This document shows positions 1 through 11,974 of a stretch of DNA of 64,000 bases, piece after piece. The DNA comes from Muscardinus avellanarius. Taxonomy: Eukaryota; Chordata; Mammalia; Rodentia; Gliridae. The stretch is from contig OY726561.1 of NCBI GenBank assembly GCA_963383645.1, positions 142,001,441 through 142,065,440 of the forward strand, written 5' to 3'. The notes under the pieces were generated by a model. That model ran no database searches, was not told where the DNA came from, and worked only from the letters and a program-made list of their open reading frames with translations. A program made the translations under genes and the position numbers. The stretch's first letter is position 1. The number at the start of each line of letters is the position of its first letter.

Positions 1-549
1 AGTTTATTAATACTGCTTATATACTGTTTATATGAGCAGCCCATTCCTTTTATACTGTGAAGAAGTATGCTGTTCAAATAGTACAGGATGAATATCCCTT
101 ATCAAAAATACTAAGGATCAGAAGTATTTCAGATTTTAGAAATTTATGGATTTGGGAACATTTGCAGACACTTTACCAGTTCAGTGTCGTATCACTCAAA
201 AATGTTCAGATTTTCAAAGTAGGAATGATCAATATGTGTGTCTTTATTCATCTGTTTCTAGATACTGAAGTTGTTTCCAGTTTTCGGCTATTGCAAACAA
301 AATTGCTACAAACATCTAAATACCAAAATAAAAACAAAGGGAGAGGGAACAAAAGGCATGTGAGTACAGCCAATCATACTGAAGCAGAAGCCATGTTAAT
401 AAGTTTGCAAGAAAAGATCTGGTATATTCTAACATTAGGATATCAGAACTATTATAGGATGCCTATCAAAGTTGTGAGTATAACTGGCAATTTGTGTCCT
501 ACGCCCACTCTGGTTATGAAATGAGGAAGTTCCAAAGAGTGGACATATC
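1..549. other. unique intronic sequence (ARIH2 intron, minus strand)
   Basis: AT-rich single-copy DNA with no SINE and no splice-bounded open frame that I recognise. It lies downstream of the first ARIH2 coding exon, so it is intron by inference. I looked here for the next ARIH2 coding exon and did not find it. Confidence 0.5.
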
Positions 550-965
550 TTTTTTTTTTTTCCGAGTCTGGGATGGAACCCAGAGGCATCTGACCTCTGA
601 GCTACACCCAACCCCTGCCCAATTTTTTTATTCTTTATTTTGAAACAGGGTCTCACTGAGTTGTGAAGGGTCTCACTAAGTAGCTGAGGCTGTATGCGAA
701 CTGCAATCCTCCGGTCTCAGCCTCCCAAATGCTGGGATTACAAGTATGTGCCACCACGCCCGGCTTGGACATATCCTTTTATTTATTTTTTGTGTGTTGG
801 AACTGGGAATTGAACCCAGAGGCACTCTACTCTACCTGTGAGCTACACCCACAGCCTTGTTGGAGAAAGCCTCGCTGACTGACTGAGGCAGGCCGTGAAC
901 TGTGATCCCCCTGCCTCAGTCTCCCAAGTAGCTGGGTTTATAGGTATGCACCACTGCACTATGCT
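550..965 (-). repeat. two antisense B1-dID SINEs
   Basis: Two head-to-tail copies read as reverse complements: a T-rich start, the ID-like half (gggatggaaccca...gagctacaccc), then the B1 half ending in 'gccaccacgcccggc'. The second, at about 781-965, is more diverged. Confidence 0.9.
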
Positions 966-1224
966 ACTTCACCATTTTTTAAATACTTGCATATGAATAA
1001 AGAAAAAATGCCTTGGCCTCAACCCTGCAGATTCTGTTTCATGAGCTGTTTCTGTATCAGAACTGCAAAAACCAACCCTGATGTATCACAAGCTAGAACC
1101 ACACATATTTTATGTTATGCCACCTCAGAGGTCAGTATGTCTTGTTCACAAAAAAGAACGTACAGAAATTAAGTTTTGCAGTTAAATTCTCAATTTTTTG
1201 CATTTATTGACAAGGGCTTAGCCA

Positions 1225-1460
1225 GTTGGTTTTTTGTTCGTATGTTTTGTTTTGTTTTTGTTTTTGCGGTACTGGGGATAGAACCCAGGGGGGCATTCTA
1301 CCCCCGAGTTGCACCCCCAGCCCCATTTTTTATTCTTTATTTTGAAATAGGGTCTCATTAAGTTGCGAAGGGCCTCACTAAGTAGTAGTTGCGGCTGTCA
1401 ATTCTCCTGTCTCAGCCTCCCAAAGGCTGGGATTACAAGCATGCACCACCACACCCAGGT
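1225..1460 (-). repeat. antisense B1-dID SINE
   Basis: Full-length dimeric SINE in antisense: poly-T and 'gcggtactggggat' at the left, B1 end 'caccaccacaccca' at the right. Confidence 0.9.
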
Positions 1461-2165
1461 TAGCCAGCTTTAAATAACAGGCAACACTTACTTAAACATA
1501 ATATAACCATTTTTACTAGGTGCTGATAGGCGAAGAGAACTGTGGAACTCTAAAAGAGTTGACATCCCTGGTGGCAAATATACCAGGTAATATATGTATG
1601 TTATGTTTGAATCACATTACAATGTGTGATTACTTTGAGCCAATAAAAAGGTATATTAAAAATGAAATAGTTCACATCTGACTCACAAACTACTAATTTT
1701 CAATCCTTGAAAAGCATACCAAGAACATGCATACGATGGTACAGAGGAAAGAGTTACAGCTCTGGGATCAGCGCGGCTTCATGGGAAAAGTAAATCAAGG
1801 GCAAATCTTCTCTTCCCTGCTTGGAGTTTGGTGGTGCCAACAAGAAAGAACAATTGACAGGACTAGAGATATTTCTTATAAAAGGAGATAAGGCTACCTC
1901 TAGACTCTGGGCCTAAAATAAGGGATAAAAAAAATGAGTGGGTAAAGCTGACTAGGAAAAAAACTACTAGTCAACAAGATCAACCTTTCCAAACAGAGAC
2001 ATTTTCTTTATATAGTAAGAACAGTTCTGTTCTTTGAAAACTTGTCTCCAAATAAATTTCTCACTTATCCTACCTGTACTTCTCTACTAAAACCCGATAA
2101 TTAATGGTTATCACTGTGAAACTATTTGTGTTTATTTAAAGATTTGAGGTAGTCAAAAGAAAAGA
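1461..2165. other. unique intronic sequence
   Basis: Single-copy ARIH2 intron DNA. I see no repeat, splice-bounded frame or RNA gene in it. Confidence 0.5.
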
Positions 2166-3136
2166 CACAGCAGGTCATAGAGGCACATGCCTATAATTCC
2201 TGCTACTCCAAAAGCAGAGGCAGGAGAATCCCAAGTTTGAGGCCAGCCTTGGCAAGTTAGTGAGACCCTGTCTCAAATAAAAAGGAAAAAGCACGGGGAT
2301 GCTGGGTGTGGTAGCACACGCCTGTAATCCCAGTACTCAGGAGGCTGAGAGAGGAGGATTGCAGGTACCAGGACAGCCTCAGCAAGTAGTGAAACTCTCA
2401 GCAACTTAAGTGAGATCCTGTTTCAAAAGAAAAATAAGACAAGACTGGTGGTGCACGATTGTAATCCCAATACTTGAGAACAGCCTCAGTAACATGGCAA
2501 GGCCCTTCACCACTTGGTGAGACAGGAGGATTACAGGTTCACAGCCATTCTCAGCTACTTAGTGAGACTCTCCACAACTTAGTGAGACTCCCTTTCAACT
2601 AAAAATAAAAAATAAAAATAAGAATAAAAAAATAGTGAATGTCCCTGGGTTCATGCCCCTGGGTTCAATTCCCAGTACTGCAAATTTTTTTAATTAATTA
2701 ATTAAATTTTAATAAAGTAAACGGGGCGTGGTGGCTCACGCTTGTAATCCCAGCATTCCGGAGGCTGAGACCAGAGGATCGCGGTTTGCGGACAGCCTCA
2801 GCTACTTAGTGAGGCTCTCTGCAACTTAGTGAGACCCTGTTTCAAAATAAAGAATAAAAAGCCGGGCGTGGTGGCGCACGCTTGTAATCCCTGCACTTGG
2901 GAGGCTGAGACAGGAGGATCGCACAGGTTCGAAGCCAGCCTCGGCTACTTAGTGAGACCCTGTTTCCAAATAAAATATAAAATAGGTCTGGGAGTGTAGC
3001 CCGGAGGTAGAAAGCCTCTGGGTTCCACCCCTAGTACCACCAAAAAATAAATAAAGAAAGAAAGAATAAAAAATAGGGCAAGGGATGTAGCTCGGAGGTC
3101 AACTGCCCCTGGATTCCATCCCCAGACCCGCAAAAA

Positions 3137-3187
<51 letters not shown>

Positions 3188-3360
3188 ATTTTTTAAAAAG
3201 TAAAAAGGCATTGGGGTATAACCTGGAGGTAGAATGCCCCTGGGTTCAATTCTCAGTACTGCAATAATAAATAAATGAACAAATAAATAAAAGCAATGGG
3301 ATATAGCTTAGTGATAGAGTAACCCTGGGTACAATCCCCAGTACCTCTCCCTAAAAAAAA
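2166..3360 (+). repeat. plus-strand SINE cluster
   Basis: At least five sense SINEs or fragments in tandem. There are B1 monomers at about 2166-2300 and 2300-2440, dimers at about 2444-2690 and 2722-3060 (the latter of the subtype with 'ggttcgaagcc' and 'ataggtctgggagtgtagcc'), then free ID-like tails to 3360 around a (TAAA)n array. Confidence 0.88.
3135..3188. repeat. (TAAA)n microsatellite
   Basis: About 13 uninterrupted units, grown from a SINE A-rich tail. Confidence 0.95.
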
Positions 3361-3414
3361 AAACAGAAAACAGAAACAAGAAACACAACCTATGCTCCAT
3401 GCTGCCCCCCACCC

Positions 3415-3606
3415 CCGTGGTACTGGGGATGGAGCCTTCTACCTCTGGGCTACACTCCCAGACCTATTTATACTTTATTTGGAAACAGGGTCTCACTGAG
3501 TTGCTGAGAGCCTCCGTCAGTAGCTGAGGCTGGCTATGAACCTGCGCGATCCTCCCATCTCAGCCTCCCAAGCGCTGGGGTTACAAGCGTGCGCCACATG
3601 CCCGGC
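3415..3606 (-). repeat. antisense B1-dID SINE
   Basis: Runs from 'gtggtactggggatggagcc' to 'gcgccacatgcccggct'. The ID half is slightly shortened. Confidence 0.88.
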
Positions 3607-4044
3607 TCACTCCATGTTGTGATGGTTCCTGACATATAAGTAAAAGAGCCACTGGCAAATGCATTTCAGAAGCAGCAAGATAAGAAATGTCTTGCTTTCT
3701 CAATCTGTACACTTCTCAAGTTCTTTGCACAATTTCTCCTTCTTTTGGGCAAACAACTCTAATCCCTTAAATTTTTCCTGAAGCAGTAAAGGCAAAAACA
3801 AAGTCAAAACAGGATTAGATAGGAACAGAACAATCCCCTGTATCCTTTCCCTGGCCCTTATTCAAATTTTATTTTATGCTCTTACCTTTCTTATCCATGG
3901 GCCCTAGAAGGCATCGAAGTTCTAGGCAAAGGTAAAAGAACATCACATGCACACTTGAAGCACCAGTCAGCTGTATGTTGCCCAAAACATTCCTTAATAT
4001 CATTCCTACTTTAACCACCCAAGACACACCATCTTTTTCTTTTT
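3607..4044. other. unique intronic sequence
   Basis: Single-copy ARIH2 intron DNA with no recognisable feature. Confidence 0.45.
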
Positions 4045-4257
4045 CTTTTTTCTTTTTGCAGGTCTGGGGATGGAACCCAGGGGCATTTGACCTCTAAGCC
4101 ACACCCCCTGCCCTATTTTAATTCTTTATTTTGAAACAGGGTCTCACTAAGTTGCGGAGGGCCTCACTAAGTAGCTGAGGCTGTCCGCAAACCGCGATCC
4201 TCCAATTTCAGCCTCCCGAATGCTGGGATTACAAGCGTGCGCCACCACGCCCAGCAA
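4045..4257 (-). repeat. antisense B1-dID SINE
   Basis: Full-length copy of the subtype with 'gcaggtctggggatggaaccca' and 'ccccctgccct' in its ID half. Confidence 0.9.
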
Positions 4258-4397
4258 GACACACCATCTTTAAAATGCTTTTTTAAGAAACCATGCAACT
4301 GTGAAAAGGCCATTCCCACTGCTCCACTATTTGCCCACCTTCCCCAGGACCATGTTTGAATACTCATGTACCAGTCACTTTATACATATTATATAAC

Positions 4398-4540
4398 ACC
4401 ACATTTAATGCTGTGAAGGAAGTATTGTTATTATTTTATAGATCAGAAAACTACAGCTTTAGAGATTTGGAGGGACATGCCAGAGCATCATATTAAATGG
4501 GAGCAGAGGGACTGGAACCCAAACATCTGAACATGGACAG
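4398..4540 (-). repeat. ancient MIR fragment
   Basis: Diverged but recognisable antisense MIR: 'catttaatg', a T/A-rich 'attattttatagatcagaaaact' region (the family's 'cattttacagatgaggaaact' core), then 'gagggactggaaccc'. It predates the rodent SINEs. Confidence 0.6.
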
Positions 4541-5219
4541 AGCCCAACAGACACAAAGGCCACACCCATGAAGATGCTTACAGCAATACAATCAGTCTCC
4601 AACACCTGTAACACACGGGTATTCCCCTAAGTGCCCGATGGAACAGCTGGTTCAAGAACAAGCTGTGTGCTATATATCTATTTAAAATAATTTACAAAGA
4701 TAAACAGGCGAATGTGTGCATAAAGACACAAAAAAAGCAGAATACATGAAATATATGCACATACAATTTCTAGAATGAATGCCCAACAAAACAGGATTTT
4801 ATCTCTTCGGCTCATAGCTGCTTTTCCAGTGCCTGGCTCATAACTGGTACTCAATAAATACTGGATGAATGAATGAATGAATGAATTGCAGCACAGTGAT
4901 ATGCATGCACGTGGACAAGATCTGAGGGATAAGAGCAGGGAACAAAACTTAATTCGGATTATTGGAATCATGATGACATTCTTTAGTCCAGCAGCAACAT
5001 CTAACAGTAAAAGTTTAAGTATAAACAACTTCACGATGAGCACATGAATGACAACTCACCCGTGACTGCACAGTCTCACATGGGCCTGAGGCAGTGTGAA
5101 AGCATGCCAAGGAGACGACCATGACAGCGGCCTGGCGTCTGAAGAATGGAGAGCTTCTGTTCTGGAAGGTGGTGAGCATGGTGTGTGGTGCCAAATAACA
5201 CCAATGGATAACAGCAACT
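4541..5219. other. mostly unique intron with an old MIR/L2-like 3' end
   Basis: At 4822-4890 the pattern 'agtgcctggctcata...actcaataaatact' followed by (GAAT)n matches the 3' end shared by MIR and L2 elements. A cryptic exon-like stretch at 5060-5161 (minus strand) is treated as a finding. The rest is unremarkable. Confidence 0.5.
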
Positions 5220-5434
5220 TTTTTTTTTTTTTTTTGGCAGTACTGGGGATGGAAAGCAAGGGCCTTCTACCTCCAAGCTACTTCTCAACTCTATTTTTTA
5301 TTCTTGATTTTGAAACAGAGTCTCACTAAACTGCAGAGGCTTCACTAAGTAACTGAGTCTGAATGCAAACTTGCAATCCTCCGGTCTCATCCTCCCAAAT
5401 CCTCGGATTACAGCGTGACACCCCCACACCCGGC
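5220..5434 (-). repeat. antisense B1-dID SINE
   Basis: Poly-T, 'ggcagtactggggatgga', the ID half, then the B1 half ending 'cccccacacccggc'. Confidence 0.9.
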
Positions 5435-6119
5435 AGGCAGTTTAGCAGGCTGCAATCTCTTTAAGCTAGCAAAATGGGGCAAACCTGCACTAGTTGGTCT
5501 CAGGCACTTCTCAATGTCACTCTAGACACTTACCATCTCCTTTTAGAAAACAATCCCTGAACAGTAAAATACACCTCAGAATTCCAGCTTAAAACATCTT
5601 GAAATATGTCAACAACCACAGCCAATTATCTGAAACACAGGAATTTATTTCAGATTCTACTTAGATACAGACATACAAAGAAACCTGATGTCAGCAGACA
5701 AAAATAGAAACCAGCCAGCTGCTCAGCTCAGAAACACTCAGTGTTACTAGGCTTCACATGAAAATACTTTTCCATGAGTAGTGATGACAATAAAATAAAA
5801 TAAAAATTATTTGGTTAATTGATGAAAATGTAAATAATAAAATGGTCATAAATTGAGCTCTACCAAGATTAAAGAGCAATTTAATAATTAAAATTAAAGT
5901 ATTCACCAGATATACATGTATTTGGTACAACCTAAGAAAAAGGCCGAACATAACATAAAGTAACAGAACATCAACTGACCATGTTACACATGACAATGGC
6001 ATAGAAATCAGGTTCTTTTGAACATCCCGCGACTTCTCCACTCGAGAGCCAAGAGCACTGAAAATTCATGACGATTCTTCCACGAAGGGGAAAAACAATC
6101 CACAGAAGAATCCGTGTTC
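5435..6119. other. unique intronic sequence
   Basis: AT-rich single-copy DNA. No feature recognised. Confidence 0.45.
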
Positions 6120-6306
6120 ATGTGTGTGGGTGCGCGCATTACAGGAATTGAACCCAGGGGCATTTTACTTCTGAGCTACATTCTTAGCCCTTTTTATTTT
6201 CAAAATGGGTCTCATTAAGCTACTCTGCTAGTCTTGAACCTATGATCCTTTTGTCTCAGCCTCCCAAGTAATGAGATTATAGGCACATGTGCCACAATGC
6301 CTGACT
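6120..6306 (-). repeat. antisense SINE, diverged
   Basis: Older copy: 'ggaattgaacccaggggcatttta' at the left, 'gccacaatgcctgac' at the right. Confidence 0.8.
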
Positions 6307-6699
6307 AGAAGCAGAATCTTAGAGAGATTTACTACCCACATTTGCTAGAGTCAATCAAACAAGAGAGTGGCCTCAGCTATACTGCAGTAAATTCAGCAAT
6401 TCACAAAGCAAGAACTGTACTAAAAACACCCATCATGGTTGGCTTATTTCTCCAATTCTAACTGGAAAACACCAGGTTTGAGAAGTAAGCAGTATAGTTC
6501 GCTATGCCACTCAAACTTTTAAGTTTTAAAAGCTGACTCCTCCCCTCCAAAGACACTTGGGACTACACTCCTGCTCCTCTGTGCTGTGATCCCCTTTACG
6601 TATACATCTTGGTCTTGCACTCCAGGCCAGAAGGGAACGTTCTCACCTCCACACTGCCTGGCTTTCTCTAACCTGCACGGTCCTTCTACCTTTCCTTTA
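6307..6699. other. unique intronic sequence
   Basis: Single-copy ARIH2 intron DNA, ending at the first copy of the 13-bp repeat that flanks the insert at 6713-6827. Nothing else recognised. Confidence 0.45.
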
Positions 6700-6712
6700 C
6701 AGTCCTGTCTTT

Positions 6713-6827
6713 CTCTGCTGATGGTGTTTTCTGACTATGAAAGGCGCTAATTTTGTGGTAATAGAGATTGGTTGTTAGCGGGGCTCGTAAGCCCCGCTTT
6801 TCTCCGTCGCCATCTTCCCGGAAGTCC
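6713..6827 (-). pseudogene. 115-bp insert flanked by 13-bp direct repeats; candidate tailless retrocopy
   Basis: The perfect direct repeat CAGTCCTGTCTTT occurs at 6700-6712 and 6828-6840, so the 115 bp between look like an insertion with a target-site duplication. Read on the minus strand, the insert opens with an ETS/YY1-like housekeeping 5' end (ACTTCCGGGAAGATGGCGAC). It has a 12-codon frame from that ATG, a 9-bp-stem hairpin, and then AT-richer sequence. There is no poly(A) at its 3' end. The minus-strand target copy begins T/AAAG, close to the L1 endonuclease preference. This resembles the tailless retropseudogenes described in mammals. I could not identify the parent RNA. Confidence 0.5.
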
Positions 6828-6840
6828 CAGTCCTGTCTTT

Positions 6841-7184
6841 ATCAAAAGCTCAGGAAACTTATTATGCCTCCAAAACTAATCTAGTCCAAAGCGGCCCATG
6901 TCTTCTCCTTCCTAGAGGAACTGGTGGGGCTTAAGCAACACTTGCTTCTCCTGAAGAAGGCACACGAGGAAAGAGACAATTTGGGCCCAATACCAATCGT
7001 CACCAATGAAAGTCAGTCTTGACCCTGCCTGGGTTCTGCTTCAGCTATACCTTGGTTAAGCCTCTTCCAGCAAATGCCTCAAGAGTTTGATGGAACAGTA
7101 TTAATAGGACTCATTGAAAAACTGACAAAATTCTCCTTGGCTAACTACTGCACACATTGCAATAAAAATACTTACTATTAAACT
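6841..7184. other. unique intronic sequence
   Basis: Single-copy DNA to the next SINE cluster. No feature recognised. Confidence 0.45.
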
Positions 7185-9065
7185 AGGCATAGTGGCTCAT
7201 TATCTCTAATTAAGACCTGGGAGGTTAAGACAGGAAAATCAATCCAAACATGGTGGTGCACACTTGTAATCCCAGCATCTGGGAGGCTGAGACAGGAGGA
7301 TCGTGGTTCAAGGACAGCTTCAGCTACTCAGTGAGGCCCTTTGCACTCAGCAAGACCCTGTTTCAAAAAAAAGAATAAAAAATAGGGCTGGGGGTGTACC
7401 TCGGAGGTTGAATGCCCCTGGGTTCCATCCCCAGTATCACACACATACACACAAAAAGACAGAAAAAAACACAGGTTTGTGGACAACCTCAGCAACTTAC
7501 TTTTCAAGGACAGCCTCAGCAACACAGTGAGGCTCTTAGCAACTTAGAAAGACTTTGTTTCAAAAAATCAAAAAAGGGCTGGGGATATAGAATGCCCAGT
7601 ACCAAAAGAAACAAATAAGATAAAATAAAGCCAAACATGGTAGCACATCCCTGTAATCTAGTACTTGGAAGGCTGAGATAGGAGGATGGACAGGTTCAAC
7701 CTCAGCAACTGAGTGAGACTTTCAGCAACATGGTAAGACACACACACAAAAGGGATGGGAATACAACTCAGAGATAGAATGCTCCTGGGTTCAATCCCAT
7801 CACAAAATAAAAAAATAAATAAAAAAGGGCTGGGAAAGCCAGTACCTGGAAGGCTAAGAAAGAAGTACATTCTCAAAGCTGGTAGGAGGTGGAATACACC
7901 TGGGTTCATTCCCCAGTGTGTGTGCACGTACACACACACACACACATACACACAGCACACACACACACACCAGGGGATAGTCAGGTATAGCGGCATCTGC
8001 CTATAATCCCAGTAGTTGGGAGGGTGAGACAGGAGAATCACAGGCAGCCTCAGCTACTTAGTGAGGCCCTTTTCAATTCAGTGAGACCCTGTTTCAAAAT
8101 AAAGAATAAAAAATAAGGCTGAAGCCAGGCGTGGTGGCGCACACTTTTAATCCCCACGCTTGGGAGGTGGAGACAGGAGGATCATGCAGGTTCGAAGCCA
8201 GCCGCGCTGGCTTAAGAGACCCTGTTTCCAAAAATAAAAGTGTAAAATAGGTCTAGGAGTGTAGTCCGGAGGTAGAAGGGCTTCCAGGAACCCCAGTACA
8301 ACCCCACCCCAAAAAAATAGGGCTAAAGTCGGGCATGATGGCGCACACTTGTAAACCCAGCATTTAGAAGGCTGAGACAAGAGGATTGCACAGGTTTGAA
8401 GCCAACCTCAGCTACTTAGTGAGACCCTTTGCAACTCAGTGAGACTTGGTGGTGTTGCTCAGAGGTAGAATGCTTCTCAGTTCCATCCCCAGTACTGAAA
8501 AAAAAAAAAAAAATAGGGCTACGGGTGTAGCTCGGAGGTAGAATGTCCCTGGGTTCAATCCCTAGTACCCCAAAGAGGAAAAAAAAAAAGTACATAAGCA
8601 CATAAGCCTATTATTGCCTGGTGTGGTGGTGTACACCTGTATTTCCAATCCTTAGGAGGCTAAGGCAGAAGGACCATAGGTTCTAGGGCAGCCTCTGAAA
8701 TGGAGAGAGCCTGCTTCAAAATGAAAATAAAAAGGCTGAGGTGTAGCTCAGAGGTAGAATGTCCCAGGGTTCCATTGCCAGTACCCTCCCTGGGAAAAAA
8801 GAACCCCAAAATCCCACACACTACAGAATGTAATGAAAGCAAACATTTCTTTAAAGATTTATACAGCTGGGCGTGGTGGCACACACCTGTAATCCCCGCT
8901 TGAGAGGCTGAGACAGGAGGATCACACAGGTTCGAAGCCAGCCTCAACTACTTGGTGAGGCTCTCAGCAAATTAGTGAGACCCTGTTTCCAAATAAAGTA
9001 TAAAACAGATCTGGGAGTATAACCCGGAGGTAGAAAGCCCCTGGGTTCTACCCCCAGTACCACAC
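7185..9065 (+). repeat. plus-strand SINE cluster (about nine copies)
   Basis: A nearly continuous run of sense SINEs at about 7240-7440, 7476-7610, 7631-7830, 7826-7970, 7985-8120, 8124-8310, 8322-8570, 8612-8790 and 8868-9065. The 8124-8310 copy belongs to the hairpin subtype (AAGCCAGC-CGC-GCTGGCTT at 8195-8213). CA-rich tails occur at about 7928-7970. Confidence 0.88.
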
Positions 9066-9304
9066 ACACAAAAAAAAAATTGATACATGATCCATAGAAA
9101 TACTCATCTGTGAGAGGTAGTCCCCTACTCCTACAACACAACACTTCACAATCATCGGTCTCCCATGACTGTTTCGTTCAAGTAGGGCAATAAACTGTTT
9201 TGCCACCATTTTAATGCCTGAGATGTTTCCTCCAAAACAGGCATTTTCTCTATTCTCCACCCTCAGATCTTGATCTGATTTTCTAGGCACCTTCCTTCCC
9301 TTTT

Positions 9305-10152
9305 TTTGGCAGTACTGGGGATTGAACCCAGGGGCGCTTTACCACCAAGTGACATCTCCAGCTAAATTTATTTTTATTTTAAGACAAGGCCTTGGTAAAT
9401 CAATGAAGCTGGTCTCATACTTGCCATCCTCCAGTCTCAGCCTCTGAAATCACTAGGATTACCGGCTTCTCCACCATTCCTAACAACCTTACTTACAGAC
9501 TGGTCCCAGAATAAAATAGAGTTAGCTACTAACACCAGGGCCGGCTCTTGGGATTTTTCAACTTAGAAGCCTTAAGATCCCAAAAGGCAATATACAGCTT
9601 ATGTTTATGCTAGGGCCACTGATGGGCAACCCCAAGGACACAAAAAACAAGTGACACAGAGTAAGTGATAAGAAGTATAGGGCACTCCTCAAATTCCCAC
9701 GGCTTCATTCACAGTTGTTTATAGGGCTCTAACTTTTTCTTTAGTGCTGAGGACTGAATCCTGAAGTATTCTACCACTGAGCAACACTACCAGCCACTGT
9801 TTGTTTGTTTGTTTGTTTGTTGTGGGTCTGGGGATGAAACCCAGGGGCATTCGACATCCGAGCTACACCCCCTGCCCTGTTTTTTATTCTTTATTTTGAA
9901 ACAGGGTCTCACTAAGTTACAAAGAGCCTCACTAAGTAACTGAGGTTGTCTGCGAACTGTGATTCTCCGGTCTCAGCCTCCCAACTGCTGGGATTACAAG
10001 CGTGGGCCACCACACCCAGCTTCCATTGTTTATTCTGAAACAGGGTATTGCTATGTTTCTAAGGCTGGCCTCGAACTTATAATACCGATAATCCTCCTGT
10101 GTCGGCCTCCCAAGTACTGGAATTATAGGTGTCTGCCACCATGCTTGGCATT
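9305..10152 (-). repeat. antisense SINE cluster
   Basis: Antisense pieces at about 9305-9485, 9740-9800 (ID part only), 9823-10020 (full dimer) and 10022-10152 (B1 monomer). 9486-9739 is unique. A short (TTTG)n lies at 9801-9822. Confidence 0.85.
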
Positions 10153-10417
10153 AAGACTGTAATTTTAAATTATATACACACCTAACATTTTCCAAGAGCC
10201 AAATATCACCTAAATCATACAAAAGAATTAAATATCTCAGCATGTCACAGAATTGGACACACAGAACTACAAGTGGTGGGGTTCAGGTGTGATCTCAGTG
10301 ACTTTCATTATTTGTCCAACTTTCAGAGACACGTGCAACAAGGGAACTAGATAATGAACAGCACTGGGTAGACTCAGCAAATAAATCACTGCCTCTAATC
10401 CTCAAACAACAAAAAAT

Positions 10418-11928
10418 ACTGCTGGGCATGTTGCCGCATGCCTGTAATTCCAATACTTGGAAGGCTGAGATAGGAGGATGGCAGGTTTGCAGCCATTCAC
10501 AACAGCTTAGGAAGGCCCTGTTCCTTTTTTTATTATTTATTTATTTAGGCAGTACTGGGGATGGTATGCAGGAGCATTCTACCTCCAAGGTATACCCCCA
10601 GCCCTATTTTTTCTTTATTTTGAAACAGGGTCTCACTGAGTTGCAAAGGACCTAACTAAGTAATAGCTGAGGTTGTCCACAAACCTCAATCCTGTCTCAG
10701 CCTCTCAAATGCTGGGATTACAAGCCTGTGCCACCACACCCGGCATTGAGGCCCTGTTTCAAATTTTTAAAATGAAATAGGATAGAGCAGGGAGTGTGGC
10801 TTGGAGGTTGAATGTCCCTGAGTTCAATCCCCAGTACCATAAAAATAAAAGGAAAGGGGGCTGGACGTGTGGCTTAGAGGTAGAATGCTCTGGACTCAAT
10901 CCCCAATATCATACACACAAAAAGCTAGTTTTGTTTGTTTTTTAGTTCTGGGAATTGAACCCAGGTGCCTTCCACCTCTGAGCTATAACTCTAGCCCTTT
11001 TTTTATTTACAAACAGGGTCTCCCTGAGTTTCTGAGGCTGGCCTCAAACCTGCGTTCCTCCTATCTAAGCTTGCTTTTTTTTTTTTTTTTGCGGACATGC
11101 GGATGGAACCCAGGGGCATTTGACCTCCAAGCTACACCCCCTGCCCTATTTTTTATTCTTTATTTTGAAACCGGGTCTCACTGAGTTGCAGAGGGCCTCA
11201 CTAAGTAGCTGAGGCTGTCCGCGAACCGTGATCCTCTGGGTCTCAGCCTCCCGAATGCTGGGATTACAAGCGTGCGCCACCACGCCCGGCCCTATCTAAG
11301 CTTTCTAAAGACTGGGACTACACGTGTGAGCCACCATGCCCAGCTGCTAGCTTTTATTTTTATAATTAATAAAGAGAAGACAGAAGATCTGGGCTTGGTG
11401 GCGCATGCTTATAAACCCAGCATTCAGGAGACTGAGACCAGAGGATCACGGTTCGCAGACAGCCTCAGCTAACTGGTGAGACCCTCTACAACTTAGTGAG
11501 ACCTTGTTTCAAAATAAAGAATAAAAAATAGGGTAGGGGTGTAGCTTGGAGATCAAATGCCCATGGGTTCCATCCCCAGACCCGCCAAAAAAAAAAAGAG
11601 AGAGAAGCCAGAAGCCAGGCATGGTGGCACACGCTTGTAATCCCAGCATTCAGGAGGCTGAAACAGGAGAAATTGCAGTTTGCGGACAGGCTTAGCTACT
11701 TACTGAGCCCCTTTGCAACTCAGTGAGACCCTGCTTCAAAAATAAAAACATAGCCAGGCGTAGTGGCGCATGCTTGTAATCCCCACGCTTGGGAGGCGGA
11801 GACAGGAGGATGACACAGGTTCAAAGCCAGTCTCACTGGCTTAAGAGACCCTGTTTCCAAATAAAAAGTATAAAATAGGTCTGGGAGTGTAGCCCAGAGG
11901 TAGAAGGGTTTCCAGGAACCCCAGTACC

Positions 11929-11974
<46 letters not shown>

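Noticed and set aside
8871..8942. tRNA-like A and B boxes (for example 'ggttcgaagcc')
   Set aside because: They are internal promoter motifs of the SINEs. No cloverleaf with acceptor stem is present.
7185..9065. Regularly spaced repeats resembling a CRISPR array
   Set aside because: These are dispersed SINEs in a mammalian genome, with variable spacing and A-rich tails.
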